Assembly (NCBI RefSeq): GCF_008298015.1
Contig: NZ_VTPX01000001.1
Coordinates: 1-64,000 of the forward strand
Origin: Salinicola corii
GTDB taxonomy: Bacteria > Pseudomonadota > Gammaproteobacteria > Pseudomonadales > Halomonadaceae
Length of the DNA stretch: 64,000 bases
Reading direction: 5' to 3'
This document shows positions 1-9,226 of the stretch, in pieces (the stretch's first letter is position 1; every line of letters begins with the position of its first letter). A program made the position numbers and the translations under genes. The notes beneath the pieces were generated by a model. It was not told the origin of the DNA, made no database searches, and saw nothing but the letters and a program-made list of their open reading frames with translations.

Positions 1-64
1 GTGGAGAAACGATATCCTCAATCATCTGCCAGCGCTGGTCGGAAAGCTCGTAGCGGCCTGCCAT
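1..64 (-). CDS. IS5-family transposase, N-terminal fragment cut by window edge
   Basis: Reading the minus strand from the ATG at 64-62 gives MAGRYELSDQRWQMIEDIVS, the typical N-terminus of IS5-family DDE transposases (family form: M-x-R-Y-E-L-S-D-x-x-W). A purine-rich stretch (caggagagagtc) precedes the start. Only 21 codons are visible, so neither the catalytic residues nor intactness can be judged. It sits upstream of traG in the opposite orientation, so it probably does not drive the transfer operon. Confidence 0.65.
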   Translation of the reverse strand, partial: MAGRYELSDQRWQMIEDIVSP

Positions 65-124
65 GACTCTCTCCTGTTCAATGAACAGAGATAGCGTAGC
101 AACCATGACTTTTCAGACAGAACC
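1..124 (-). mobile_element. Right end of an IS5-type insertion sequence (partial)
   Basis: The first 64 bases encode, on the minus strand, the start of an IS5-family transposase. About 45 bases outside its start codon is a candidate terminal inverted repeat (107-124, gacttttcagacagaacc). A tag follows directly, giving ctag at the junction, which fits the CTAG/TA target preference of some IS5 subgroups (IS427 type). The other end lies outside the window, so the inverted repeat cannot be paired and the exact boundary is an estimate. Confidence 0.6.
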
Positions 125-158
125 TAGATATCAGTGCGTGTGTGTCGGAGGCCGGTGA

Positions 159-2156
159 ATGCACTCTCAGGGCGTATTATTCGGGCAGATCGCTGCTGTT
201 TTTGGCATCGTGATCGCCGGTGTGTGGGGAGCTACACAGTGGACCGCCGCCGCCCTGGGCTATCAGCTACGCCTCGGTTCTCCCTGGTTTGATCTCTTCG
301 GCACGCCGGTCTATCACCCTTGGCGACTCTTTGACTGGTGGTTCTTCTTCGGCGCTTATGCGCCGGAGGTCTTCGATATCGGAGGCGCCATCGCAGGATG
401 TAGTGGCCTAATCGCCGTCATCGTCGCTATCGCCATGTCGGTATGGCGTTCTCGGCAATCCAAACGGGTCACTACCTACGGTTCGGCACGTTGGGCCAAT
501 ACGGATGATATTCGTAAGGCTGAGTTGTCCGAGCCGGACGGTGTCTTCCTGGGCCTGCACGACGACCAATATCTGCGTCACGAAGGTCCAGAACACGTGC
601 TGGCCTTTGCGCCTACGCGCTCAGGTAAGGGGGTAGGGCTGGTGGTGCCCACCTTGTTGAGCTGGCCTGAGTCAGTGGTTATCCACGATATCAAGGGCGA
701 GAACTGGCAGCTTACCGCCGGCTGGCGTTCGCGCTTTTCGCACTGCCTGCTGTTCAACCCCACCGATGCCGACTCGGCCGGCTACAACCCGCTGCTGGAA
801 GTCCGGCGTGGCGCACATGAGGTGCGCGATGTGCAGAACATCGCCGACATTCTGGTTGATCCCGAGGGCGCGCTGGAGCGACGCAATCACTGGGAAAAGA
901 CCAGCCATGCACTGCTGGTCGGCGCGATTCTGCATGTGCTCTACGCAGGCGAGGACAAGACCCTGTGTGGTGTCGCCAACTTCCTCTCCGATCCCGACTG
1001 CCCATTCGAACTGACGCTGCACCGGATGATGACGACAAAGCACTTGGGCGATGCACCGCATCCGGTAGTGGCTTCCGCCGCACGCGAAGTGCTCAACAAA
1101 GCCGTCAACGAACGATCGGGTGTGCTCTCCACCGCTATGTCATTCTTGGGGCTGTACCGCGACCCTACGGTGGCGGCAGTGACCTCGCGCTGTGACTGGC
1201 GTATCGCCGACCTGATTGCCGCCAAGCATCCCGTCTCGTTGTACCTGGTAGTGCCGCCGTCGGATATCAGCCGCACCAAGCCATTGATTCGTCTGATCCT
1301 CAATCAGATTGGACGGCGGCTCACGGAGTCGCTCGATGGCTCCGATGGCATCGAGCGCCGCCACAAGCTGTTGCTGATGCTCGACGAGTTCCCGGCATTG
1401 GGACGGCTCGATTTCTTCGAGACCGCCTTGGCCTTCATGGCCGGATACGGCATCCGCAGCTTTCTCATCGCGCAGTCGCTCAACCAGATCGACAAAGCCT
1501 ACGGGCAGAACCACTCGATACTCGACAACTGCCATGTGCGGGTGACCTTCGCCACCAATGATGAACGCACGGCCAAGCGGATTTCCGAGACGCTGGGCAC
1601 CGCCACGGAGTTGCGCGCCCAGCGCAACTACGCCGGCCACCGGCTCGCGCCGTGGCTGGGGCATCTGATGGTGTCGCGTCAGGAAACCGCACGGCCGCTG
1701 CTGACGCCCGGAGAAGTGATGCAGCTTCCACCCGATGAAGCCGTGGTGATGGTCTCTAGTGTGGCACCGATCAAGGCTAAAAAGCTGCGCTACTACCTGG
1801 ATGCCAATTTCAAGCAACGCGTGCTGCCGGTGCCTGTACTCGCGGCGGGGCGTTACGCGGATACGCCCCCGGCCCGACCCGACGACTGGCGCGAGTTGGT
1901 AGTCCCGACCGTACCCGCGGCATCGACTACGGCTTCTGCTGATGGCCTGGACGACACGGACGACGGTGGCCCGCGCCGCCTGCCCGAACTATCCGAGACC
2001 GTCGCTTTCAGCCCTGAGCCGGAACACCCGGCCAGTGACCTGGCACTGCTCGATGACGACGGCGCGCCACTGCCTCTTCCGAGCCAGTTGGACCCGGCCA
2101 TGCAACGCGTGGCGCGGCAGGCGTCCCTCGATCCTGATGATGGAATCCCGCTATGA
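159..2156 (+). CDS. traG: Conjugal transfer coupling protein TraG (VirD4 family)
   Basis: This 665-residue protein is the type IV coupling ATPase that brings the relaxase-DNA complex to the secretion channel at the inner membrane. Hydrophobic segments near residues 8-30 and 75-95 form the membrane anchor. The Walker A motif (PTRSGKG) lies near residues 151-158 and a Walker B segment (LLLMLDEFPALGR) near 403-415. The length is normal for TraG/VirD4. A good ribosome site (cggagg) stands just before the ATG. It overlaps the next gene by 4 bases and heads the trb operon, as in Tn4371-like elements. The C-terminal 80 residues are acidic and probably disordered. Confidence 0.95.
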   Translation: MHSQGVLFGQIAAVFGIVIAGVWGATQWTAAALGYQLRLGSPWFDLFGTPVYHPWRLFDWWFFFGAYAPEVFDIGGAIAGCSGLIAVIVAIAMSVWRSRQSKRVTTYGSARWANTDDIRKAELSEPDGVFLGLHDDQYLRHEGPEHVLAFAPTRSGKGVGLVVPTLLSWPESVVIHDIKGENWQLTAGWRSRFSHCLLFNPTDADSAGYNPLLEVRRGAHEVRDVQNIADILVDPEGALERRNHWEKTSHALLVGAILHVLYAGEDKTLCGVANFLSDPDCPFELTLHRMMTTKHLGDAPHPVVASAAREVLNKAVNERSGVLSTAMSFLGLYRDPTVAAVTSRCDWRIADLIAAKHPVSLYLVVPPSDISRTKPLIRLILNQIGRRLTESLDGSDGIERRHKLLLMLDEFPALGRLDFFETALAFMAGYGIRSFLIAQSLNQIDKAYGQNHSILDNCHVRVTFATNDERTAKRISETLGTATELRAQRNYAGHRLAPWLGHLMVSRQETARPLLTPGEVMQLPPDEAVVMVSSVAPIKAKKLRYYLDANFKQRVLPVPVLAAGRYADTPPARPDDWRELVVPTVPAASTTASADGLDDTDDGGPRRLPELSETVAFSPEPEHPASDLALLDDDGAPLPLPSQLDPAMQRVARQASLDPDDGIPL

Positions 2157-2629
2157 GCCGATACCGCTTGAACCTCTTTATCCAGCCCGAGCACGCCAAG
2201 CGCCTGGATGAGTTGGCCGCAAAGAAAGGCGTCTCGAAATCCAGCATCGTCGCGGCGGCCCTGGCGTCCTGGTTGTCACCGGACGCCGCCGACCGACGCG
2301 AGGCTGCCATCGCCAAACGGCTGGATCGCCTGTCGCGCCAGTTCGAGCGCCTGGAGCGTAATCAGAACATCGAGATCGAGACGCTGGCGCTGTTCGTGCG
2401 TTACTTCCTGACGGTGAGCACGCCGGTGCCCGAGGCCCATCAGGACGCCGCCCGCGCCCAGGGTAAGGCGCGCTTCGAGCAGTTCGTCGAACAACTCGGG
2501 CGCCGTTTGCTGCGTGGGCGCAGTCTGGTGCGTGACGTGGTGGAGGAGTTGCATCCCGACCCGGTGCACATGGACGACGCGGCAGCGCAAGGTGAGGGGC
2601 GGGAACGTGCTGGGGAACCGATGTCATGA
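2153..2629 (+). CDS. Ribbon-helix-helix (CopG-like) protein of the transfer operon
   Basis: This 158-residue protein starts with MSRYRLNLFIQPEHAKRLDE and continues with a KKGVSKSSIVAAAL helix, the pattern of a ribbon-helix-helix DNA-binding domain. The rest is mostly charged helix with coiled-coil character. It overlaps traG and trbB by 4 bases each, so it is translationally coupled. Small CopG-like genes at this position between traG and trbB are common in Tn4371-type conjugative elements. A role in regulating the transfer operon is inferred from the fold and position; no target site was identified. Confidence 0.8.
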   Translation: MSRYRLNLFIQPEHAKRLDELAAKKGVSKSSIVAAALASWLSPDAADRREAAIAKRLDRLSRQFERLERNQNIEIETLALFVRYFLTVSTPVPEAHQDAARAQGKARFEQFVEQLGRRLLRGRSLVRDVVEELHPDPVHMDDAAAQGEGRERAGEPMS

Positions 2630-3660
2630 GCGCCATTCCTCAGTCTTCCCCCTCCACGTCGCTGGATCGACGTATCCAGATGCTGCGTACAGCAATGGGG
2701 CCGGTGATTGCCGCTGCACTGGAAGACCCGGACGTGGTGGAGATCATGCTCAACCCCGACCGCACGCTGTGGGTCGACCGCCTGTCCTCCGGCCGCGCGC
2801 CGCTGGACGTGGCACTGTCCGAGGCCGACGGTGAGCGCATTATCCGTTTGGTCGCCGCCCATGTCGGCGCGGAGGTGCATCGCGGTCAACCGCTGTTGAC
2901 GGCTGAGCTGCCGGAAACGGGCGAGCGCTTCGAGGGCATCCTGCCGCCGGCCGCGCCCGGGCCGGCCTTCGCGCTGCGCAAGCGCGCTGTGGGTGTTATC
3001 CCGCTGGAGCGCTACGTCGCCGATGGGATGATGACGGTGCAGCAAGCCGACTTCCTGTGCCGTGCGGTACGCGACCGACAAAACATCCTGATTGCCGGTG
3101 GCACCAGCTCCGGCAAGACCACGCTGGCCAATGCTTTGCTCGCGGAGATCGCCACCACCGGCGACCGCGTACTGGTGCTCGAAGACACCATCGAACTGCA
3201 ATGCGCAGCCCATGACCATGTACCGCTCCGCACGCGTTCGGGTGTTGTGACCATGAGCGAGCTGGTGCGCGCCACCATGCGGCTGCGACCCGATCGTGTG
3301 GTAGTTGGCGAGGTCCGTGGTGGCGAGGCGCTGGATCTCATCAAGGTCTGGGGCACGGGCCATCCCGGCGGTATTGCCACCATTCATGCCGGTTCCGCCT
3401 TGGGGGCGCTGCTGCGCCTGGAGCAGTTGATTCTCGAAGTGGCAGTGAATCCACCGCGCCCGCTGATCGCCGAAGCGGTCAATGTCGTTATTCATATCGC
3501 CGGACGTGGACGCAAGCGCCGCATCGCGGGCATCGCCCGTGTGACGGGCTTCGACGCTGCCGGCTACCACCTGACGGACGTGTTGGACACGTCGTTGCCC
3601 GAATTGCCATCACCGTCTGATTCCACCCCAACTCCCAGCTCCCTTGGAGGCCAGCCATGA
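2626..3660 (+). CDS. trbB: P-type conjugative transfer ATPase TrbB (VirB11 family)
   Basis: This 344-residue secretion ATPase forms a cytoplasmic hexamer at the base of the type IV secretion channel and powers pilus assembly and substrate transfer. The Walker A motif GGTSSGKTTL lies near residues 158-167. Further on are an Asp box (VLVLEDTIELQ), a Walker B region (RPDRVVVGEVRGGEALD) and a His box (GHPGGIATIHA), all expected for VirB11/TrbB. The length matches the family. The start overlaps the upstream gene by 4 bases and the end overlaps trbC by 4 bases. Confidence 0.96.
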   Translation: MSAIPQSSPSTSLDRRIQMLRTAMGPVIAAALEDPDVVEIMLNPDRTLWVDRLSSGRAPLDVALSEADGERIIRLVAAHVGAEVHRGQPLLTAELPETGERFEGILPPAAPGPAFALRKRAVGVIPLERYVADGMMTVQQADFLCRAVRDRQNILIAGGTSSGKTTLANALLAEIATTGDRVLVLEDTIELQCAAHDHVPLRTRSGVVTMSELVRATMRLRPDRVVVGEVRGGEALDLIKVWGTGHPGGIATIHAGSALGALLRLEQLILEVAVNPPRPLIAEAVNVVIHIAGRGRKRRIAGIARVTGFDAAGYHLTDVLDTSLPELPSPSDSTPTPSSLGGQP

Positions 3661-4034
3661 CCCATACCCTTGCTTGGCGTTTTTCTGACCAGCCGCTTTC
3701 CCGCTCAATGTGGCTGCACCCTCTGCCCGGACTCGCAGGGCAGGGGCTGTTACTGGCCGCATTGATGCTGTTGTTGGCCAGCACGGCGCAGGCCGCCGGT
3801 TCCTCAATGCCCTGGGAAGGCCCGCTGGAATCCATTCTCGAGTCCATCCAGGGGCCAGTCGCGCGCATCGTAGCCGTCATCATCATTATTAGTACGGGCC
3901 TGGCACTGGCCTTTGGCGATACCAGTGGGGGCTTTCGCAAGCTGATTCAGATCGTGTTCGGGCTCTCCATTGCCTTCGCCGCGTCCTCGCTCTTTCTGTC
4001 GTTCTTCAGCTTTTCAGGCGGGGCGGTCGTATGA
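3657..4034 (+). CDS. trbC: Pilin-like TrbC (VirB2 family)
   Basis: This 125-residue protein is the probable conjugative pilin precursor. A long N-terminal signal segment (roughly residues 23-45, ending near AQA-AG) is followed by two hydrophobic helices (about 65-85 and 95-118), the typical VirB2/TrbC layout. In IncP systems the mature pilin is cyclised by TraF; no traF is visible here, but the region upstream of traG is outside the window. It is coupled to trbB and trbD by 4-base overlaps. Confidence 0.92.
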   Translation: MTHTLAWRFSDQPLSRSMWLHPLPGLAGQGLLLAALMLLLASTAQAAGSSMPWEGPLESILESIQGPVARIVAVIIIISTGLALAFGDTSGGFRKLIQIVFGLSIAFAASSLFLSFFSFSGGAVV

Positions 4035-4315
4035 GTACTGCCAATGAAGTCGCTTCGGGCTTCGCTCCTGGCTTCGAGATTCCGCTGCATCGCTCGCTGA
4101 CCGAGCCGATCTTGCTGGGTGGTGCGCCGCGTACGGTCGCCATTGCCAACGGGACTTTGGCTGCCGCCGTCGGGTTGGGCCTGCAACTGTGGATTCCGGG
4201 GGTGGTGCTCTGGATCGTCGGCCATTCACTGGCGGTCTGGGGCGCGCGAGTCGATGCGCAGTTCATGCAAGTCTTCGCCCGACACATCAAGCACAAGCCG
4301 CTGCTGGACGTGTAG
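4031..4315 (+). CDS. trbD: Conjugal transfer protein TrbD (VirB3 family)
   Basis: This small inner-membrane protein of 94 residues belongs to the VirB3/TrbD family and works with the TrbE ATPase in pilus assembly. The N-terminus (EIPLHRSLTEPILLGGAPR) is characteristic of TrbD. One or two hydrophobic helices span about residues 37-72. It overlaps the end of trbC by 4 bases, and trbE follows after a 12-base gap carrying its own ribosome site (gggagg). Confidence 0.92.
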   Translation: MSTANEVASGFAPGFEIPLHRSLTEPILLGGAPRTVAIANGTLAAAVGLGLQLWIPGVVLWIVGHSLAVWGARVDAQFMQVFARHIKHKPLLDV

Positions 4316-4327
4316 GGAGGTGTCGCG

Positions 4328-6790
4328 ATGCTGAATCTCGCCGAATACCGCCAGCGCCCCGCGTTACTGGCAGATTGGTTGCCCTGGGCCGGGTTGGTCG
4401 CGCCAGGTGTGGTGCTCAACAAGGATGGTTCGTTCCAGAGAACGGCGCGTTTCCGGGGGCCGGATCTGGACAGTGCCACGCAGGGCGAGATGATCGCCGT
4501 CACGGCGCGGCTCAACAATGCGCTGCGCCGACTGGGGACAGGGTGGGCGCTGTTTATCGAGGCGGAACGCCAGTTGGCGGGGGACTATCCGCATTCTGAT
4601 TTTCCGGAGGCTCTGTCCTGGCTGGTGGATGAGGAACGCCGCGCTGCGTTTGAGGAATCCAATCAGCACTTCGAGAGCCGCTATCACCTGACGCTGGCCT
4701 TCCTGCCATCGGAAGAATCCCACGCCCGCGCGGCCAAGGTGCTGTACGAGAACGCCCCCGGCGAGGGTGTGGATTGGCAGGGCCGGCTGGATGCCTTCGT
4801 GGCGGAGACCAATCGCATATTCGATCTGCTCGACGGCGTGATGCCGGAAATCGCCTGGTTGGATGACAGCCAGACGCTGACCTACCTGCACACGACCGTC
4901 TCGACGCGCCGCTACGAGATCGGCGTTCCCGAGGTGCCGTTTCATCTGGATGCGCTATTGGCCGACCGCCCACTGGTCGGCGGACTGGCGCCGACGCTCG
5001 GCGATCACCACCTGCGAGTGGTATCGGTGCGCGGTTTCCCGACCTCGACCTGGCCGGGGATTCTGGATGACCTCAATCGCTTGGGATTTGGCTATCGCTG
5101 GAGTACGCGCTTTCTGTGCCTCGACAAAGCCGAGGCGGAAAAGGAGCTGGGCCGCCTGCGCCGTCAGTGGTTCGCCAAGCGCAAGAACGTGGTGGCGCTG
5201 CTGCGCGAGACGATCTTCCAGCAGGAAAGCCCGCTGGTGGATACCGACGCCAACAACAAGGCGGCGGACGCCGATGTGGCCCTGCAGGAGTTGGGTAGCG
5301 ATCAGGTCGCCTTTGGTTATCTGACGGCCACGGTCACCGTGATGGACACGGTTGCCGATCTGGCCGACGAGAAGCGGCGGATGGTGGAGCGCGCCATCCA
5401 GGGACGTGGGTTCGTGACCATTCCCGAGACACTGAATGCGGTCGATGCCTGGCTGTCCTCGATCCCCGGTAATGCCTATGCGAATGTACGTCAGCCCATC
5501 GTATCGACTCTGAACCTGGCGCACCTGATGCCGGTGTCGGCGGTGTGGGCCGGGCCCGAAAAGAACGATCACCTTGATGGCCCACCGTTGATCGTCACCC
5601 GTACCGATGGTGCCACGCCGTTCCGGCTGGTGACGCACATTGGTGACGTGGGCCACACCCTTGTCGTGGGGCCGACCGGCATGGGTAAGTCGGTGTTGCT
5701 GGCCACGCTGGCGATGCAGTTCCGCCGCTACCCTGGTTCGCGCATTTTCGCCTTCGATATGGGCCGCTCGATGCGCGCTACGATCCTTGGCCTGGGCGGC
5801 GAACACTACGACCTCGGCGCCGATGGCGGCATCGCCTTCCAGCCGCTCGCGCGCATTGACCAGGCCAGCTACCGCACCTGGGCGGGCGAGTGGGTGGAAA
5901 GTCGCTTGCTGCACGAAGGCGTGGCGGTCGGCCCGGACGAGAAGGCGGCCATCTGGTCGGCGCTGAACAGCCTCGCCGGTGCGCCGCTGGAGCAGCGCAC
6001 CATGACTGGGCTGTCCGTCCTGTTGCAATCCAACGCACTGCGCCAGGCGCTCGCGCCCTATGTGCTCGGTGGTGCCCACGGCAAGCTGCTGGATGCCGAT
6101 CATGACCGACTCGGCAGCGCCGACGTGCAGGGCTTCGAGATGGAAGAGCTGATGCACAGCAAGGCGGCGGTGCTGGCTGTGCTGGGCTATTTGTTCGCGC
6201 GCTTTGATGAACGTTTCGACGGTGCCCCTTCGCTGTTGATCCTCGATGAGTCCTGGCTGTTCCTCGACGACCCGGTATTTGCCGCGCGTATCCGCCAATG
6301 GCTCAAGACGCTGCGCAAGAAGAACGTCAGCGTCATCTTCGCCACGCAGTCGCTGGCTGACATCAAGGATTCCAGCATTGCGCCGGCCATCATCGAAAGC
6401 TGCGCCAGCCGCATCTTCCTGCCGAACCCACAGGCGACCGAGCCACAGATCCGCACCATCTACGAGGGCTTTGGCCTCAACAGTCGGCAAATCGAGATCG
6501 TTGCCACCGCCGAACCCAAGCGCGACTACTACTACCAGTCACGCCTGGGCAATCGCCTGTTCGACCTCGACCTGGGGTCCGTCGCGCTGGCGTTTGCGGG
6601 TGCCTCAACACCGCAGGATCAACGTGACATCGACCGTGTGCTGTTGGATGCCGGCGCACCTGGATTCGCCGGTGCCTGGTTGCGTCATCGTGGTCTCGAT
6701 TGGGGCGCCGACCTGTTGCCTTCGTTTCCTGGCCTTCCGCCAACGACCGCTTTCCGTCCCAACACCCCGCCATTGGAGGTTCCCTCATGA
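4328..6790 (+). CDS. trbE: Conjugal transfer ATPase TrbE (VirB4 family)
   Basis: This 820-residue protein is the large VirB4/TrbE ATPase that energises pilus biogenesis and substrate passage at the inner membrane. An N-terminal CagE/TrbE/VirB4 domain is followed by an AAA+ domain with Walker A GPTGMGKS near residues 447-454 and Walker B SLLILDESWLFLDD near 633-646. The motif IFATQSLADI downstream is also typical. The length is normal. It overlaps trbJ (ATGA), in keeping with an operon. No defects are seen. Confidence 0.96.
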   Translation: MLNLAEYRQRPALLADWLPWAGLVAPGVVLNKDGSFQRTARFRGPDLDSATQGEMIAVTARLNNALRRLGTGWALFIEAERQLAGDYPHSDFPEALSWLVDEERRAAFEESNQHFESRYHLTLAFLPSEESHARAAKVLYENAPGEGVDWQGRLDAFVAETNRIFDLLDGVMPEIAWLDDSQTLTYLHTTVSTRRYEIGVPEVPFHLDALLADRPLVGGLAPTLGDHHLRVVSVRGFPTSTWPGILDDLNRLGFGYRWSTRFLCLDKAEAEKELGRLRRQWFAKRKNVVALLRETIFQQESPLVDTDANNKAADADVALQELGSDQVAFGYLTATVTVMDTVADLADEKRRMVERAIQGRGFVTIPETLNAVDAWLSSIPGNAYANVRQPIVSTLNLAHLMPVSAVWAGPEKNDHLDGPPLIVTRTDGATPFRLVTHIGDVGHTLVVGPTGMGKSVLLATLAMQFRRYPGSRIFAFDMGRSMRATILGLGGEHYDLGADGGIAFQPLARIDQASYRTWAGEWVESRLLHEGVAVGPDEKAAIWSALNSLAGAPLEQRTMTGLSVLLQSNALRQALAPYVLGGAHGKLLDADHDRLGSADVQGFEMEELMHSKAAVLAVLGYLFARFDERFDGAPSLLILDESWLFLDDPVFAARIRQWLKTLRKKNVSVIFATQSLADIKDSSIAPAIIESCASRIFLPNPQATEPQIRTIYEGFGLNSRQIEIVATAEPKRDYYYQSRLGNRLFDLDLGSVALAFAGASTPQDQRDIDRVLLDAGAPGFAGAWLRHRGLDWGADLLPSFPGLPPTTAFRPNTPPLEVPS

Positions 6791-7530
6791 AGACTCAGTC
6801 CCACTTATTGTCCCTGTCGTGGGCAGCCGCGCTGTCGGTGTCGCTGTTGGCCGTGCAGCCTGCGGCCGCGTTCACCGTGTTCGACCCCTCGAACTTCGTA
6901 CAGAACACCCTGACAGCGGTCCGCACGCTGGAGCAGATCAATAACCAGATCAACCAGCTTCAGAACGAAGCGAGAATGCTGACGAACCAGGCCCGCAATC
7001 TAGCGGGTCTGGATTTCAACGTCGTCAATCGGCTGCGGTCGACGCTGGCCACCACCGAACGCCTGATCACCGAGGCGCAGGGCTTGGCTTATGACGTGCA
7101 GAACCTCGACCGCGAATTCGCACGACTGTACCCGGAGGAGTACGCCGCTACAGTCAGTGGCGATCAGATGTACCAGGATGCGCAGGAACGCTGGAAGTAC
7201 ACGCGTGATGGGCTGCACGCCGCGATGCGGATGCAGGCTCAGGTCTCGGAGAACCTGACGCAGGACGAAAGCGCGCTGGCCGACCTGGTGAGTCAGAGCC
7301 AGTCGGCGGAAGGTGCCTTACAAGCCACGCAGGCGACCAACCAGCTCCTGGCTTTGCAGGCCAAGCAGTCGATCCAGACCCAGCAGCTTCAGATCACCCA
7401 GGAACGGGCCGCCGCCCTGGAATTGGCGCGGCATGCGGCTGCTACCGAACGTGCCCGCGAGGTGCGGCGCCGTTTCCTTGGGGACGGTACGCCGTACACG
7501 CCGCACCCCGTGCACTTCTACGGCAACTGA
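6787..7530 (+). CDS. trbJ: Conjugal transfer protein TrbJ (VirB5-like)
   Basis: I place the start at the ATG overlapping the trbE stop, which gives 247 residues with a clear signal peptide (hydrophobic residues about 7-24, cleavage near AAA-FTV). The mature part is a long helical, glutamine- and asparagine-rich protein (LEQINNQINQLQNEARML), typical of TrbJ/VirB5 minor pilus components exported to the periplasm. In IncP plasmids TrbJ is needed for mating-pair formation. A start further upstream is open in frame but would lose the signal peptide. Confidence 0.92.
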   Translation: MKTQSHLLSLSWAAALSVSLLAVQPAAAFTVFDPSNFVQNTLTAVRTLEQINNQINQLQNEARMLTNQARNLAGLDFNVVNRLRSTLATTERLITEAQGLAYDVQNLDREFARLYPEEYAATVSGDQMYQDAQERWKYTRDGLHAAMRMQAQVSENLTQDESALADLVSQSQSAEGALQATQATNQLLALQAKQSIQTQQLQITQERAAALELARHAAATERAREVRRRFLGDGTPYTPHPVHFYGN

Positions 7531-7541
7531 CGGAGGCCGCT

Positions 7542-7844
7542 ATGCGATGCGCTCCTGTCCTGTCGGTTTCGCTACTGGCCGTATGGTTATCCGCGTGCAG
7601 CCAGCCGTCGACCGAGAGCCAGGTCGGTGACTTGGCCACCGATCCTGTGCGGCTCAAGGCATGGCGTGAGCAGTGTGTCAGGGATCGACAGGTCGTGGGC
7701 GAGAACGACTGCCAGGTCGTTGCCGAAGCATACCGACGACGCTTCTTCTCAGGGCAAGCGGGCTCGAATGAATACCGGACACTGACGGATCTGCCACCCA
7801 TTCCACCGAGCTTCGATGGACCTGTCTCGGAGGATGGGCCATGA
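7542..7844 (+). CDS. trbK: Small lipoprotein TrbK-like
   Basis: This 100-residue protein has a lipoprotein signal peptide with a lipobox (LSAC, Cys19), so it should be anchored in a membrane facing the periplasm. It sits between trbJ and trbL, where IncP plasmids carry trbK, the entry-exclusion lipoprotein. The mature part has two cysteines (EQCVRDR and ENDCQVV), also seen in TrbK-like proteins of genomic islands. Sequence conservation in this family is weak, so the name rests partly on position. It overlaps trbL by 4 bases. Confidence 0.8.
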   Translation: MRCAPVLSVSLLAVWLSACSQPSTESQVGDLATDPVRLKAWREQCVRDRQVVGENDCQVVAEAYRRRFFSGQAGSNEYRTLTDLPPIPPSFDGPVSEDGP

Positions 7845-9208
7845 ACGATGTGACGGTCATCGACCGCTTCCTCAACACCTTCTCCACCTACATCGACTCA
7901 GGTTTTGGGCTATTACAGGGCGAGGTGACGTTCCTGACCGCCACACTGATCGTCATTGATATGACCATCGCCGGTCTGTACTGGGCTATGAGCCACGCCT
8001 CCGGCCAGGGTGAGGACGTGATTGCCAGGCTGCTGCGCAAGGTGCTCTACGTCGGCGCCTTCGCCTACATCATCGGCAACTTCAACTGGTTGGCCAGCAT
8101 CGTGTTCCGCTCCTTCGCTGGCTTGGGCCTGACGGCCACTGGCTCGTCGCTGACGATGGAACACTTTCTGCAACCAGGTCGGCTGGCCAAGACCGGCATC
8201 GATGCGGCTGCGCCGATTCTGGAACAGATCGGCGACATGGCGGGCTTCCCCGAGGTGTTCGTCAATCTCGACCCCATCGTGGTGATGTTCCTCGCCTGGT
8301 TGGTGGTGATCCTGTGCTTTTTCATCCTGGCGATCCAACTCTTCATCACCCTCATCGAGTTCAAGTTGACCACTCTGGCGGGGTTTGTGCTGGTGCCGTT
8401 TGCCCTGTGGAACAAGACCTCGTTTCTTGCCGAGAAGGTGCTGGGCAATGTGGTGTCCTCCGGCGTCAAGGTGTTGGTGCTGGCGGTGATTGTCGGTATC
8501 GGGACGGGCCTGTTCGCGGAGTTCCAGGTGCATCCGGACGAACCGTCCATCGACCATGCACTGGTCATCATGCTGGCATCGCTCGCCTTGTTGGCGCTGG
8601 GCATCTTCGGGCCAGGCATTGCGACCGGGCTGATTTCCGGCGGGCCGCAATTGGGTGCTGGGGCGATGGCCGGTGCCACCATCGGCGCTGCCGGCACCGC
8701 CGTGGCCGTTGGTGCGGCCGCCACGGGTGTGGGCGGCGCGGTGCTGGCCGGGGCGCGCATTGCCCCGGCCGCCGCCAGACTGGCCGGCACGGGCGCGCGT
8801 ACTGCCACTTCGACCGCCAGCAGTGCCCGGTCAGCGTTTCAGTCCGGTTCGTCCGCAGCCGGTGGAGGCCTCAAGGGGACGGCGGCGGGCCTCGGCAACG
8901 TCGCCAGGTCCGGCGCTCAAGGCGCCGGGCGAAGTACGGTCGCTCGTGCCTCCGCTGCTGGGCAGCGTATGACGGCTCCCTTCCGTGCGGGCTGGAATAG
9001 CTCGGCTACCGATGATGAGGCAGGGGGCGACGCTGCCGGAGGAAGCCAGAGCGGAACCTCGTCATCCCAACAGCAACCCGCTTGGGCCAAGCGCTTGCAC
9101 CGCCGTCAACAGATCACCCATGCCGCCACAACAACGGCCCACACGTTGCGCGGTGGCGACAGTGGTGGGGCGGGTTCTGGCCCAAGTCTGCGTGATTCCG
9201 ATACCTGA
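7841..9208 (+). CDS. trbL: Conjugal transfer membrane protein TrbL (VirB6 family)
   Basis: This 455-residue polytopic inner-membrane protein has several hydrophobic helices between about residues 28 and 280, followed by a long low-complexity tail rich in Ala, Gly and Ser. Both features are standard for TrbL/VirB6, which forms part of the channel platform. The N-terminus (MNDVTVIDRFLNTFSTYIDS) is typical of TrbL. It is coupled to trbK by a 4-base overlap and followed by trbF after 18 bases with a good ribosome site (aaggagg). Confidence 0.93.
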   Translation: MNDVTVIDRFLNTFSTYIDSGFGLLQGEVTFLTATLIVIDMTIAGLYWAMSHASGQGEDVIARLLRKVLYVGAFAYIIGNFNWLASIVFRSFAGLGLTATGSSLTMEHFLQPGRLAKTGIDAAAPILEQIGDMAGFPEVFVNLDPIVVMFLAWLVVILCFFILAIQLFITLIEFKLTTLAGFVLVPFALWNKTSFLAEKVLGNVVSSGVKVLVLAVIVGIGTGLFAEFQVHPDEPSIDHALVIMLASLALLALGIFGPGIATGLISGGPQLGAGAMAGATIGAAGTAVAVGAAATGVGGAVLAGARIAPAAARLAGTGARTATSTASSARSAFQSGSSAAGGGLKGTAAGLGNVARSGAQGAGRSTVARASAAGQRMTAPFRAGWNSSATDDEAGGDAAGGSQSGTSSSQQQPAWAKRLHRRQQITHAATTTAHTLRGGDSGGAGSGPSLRDSDT

Positions 9209-9226
9209 CCCTCAAGGAGGCCTCTA

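Noticed and set aside
1140-1817. Long antisense open frames inside traG and trbE (for example 1140-1817 and 4955-6490 minus)
   Set aside because: They lie fully opposite genes with recognised domains, have no ribosome sites and no domain of their own; they follow from high-GC codon bias.
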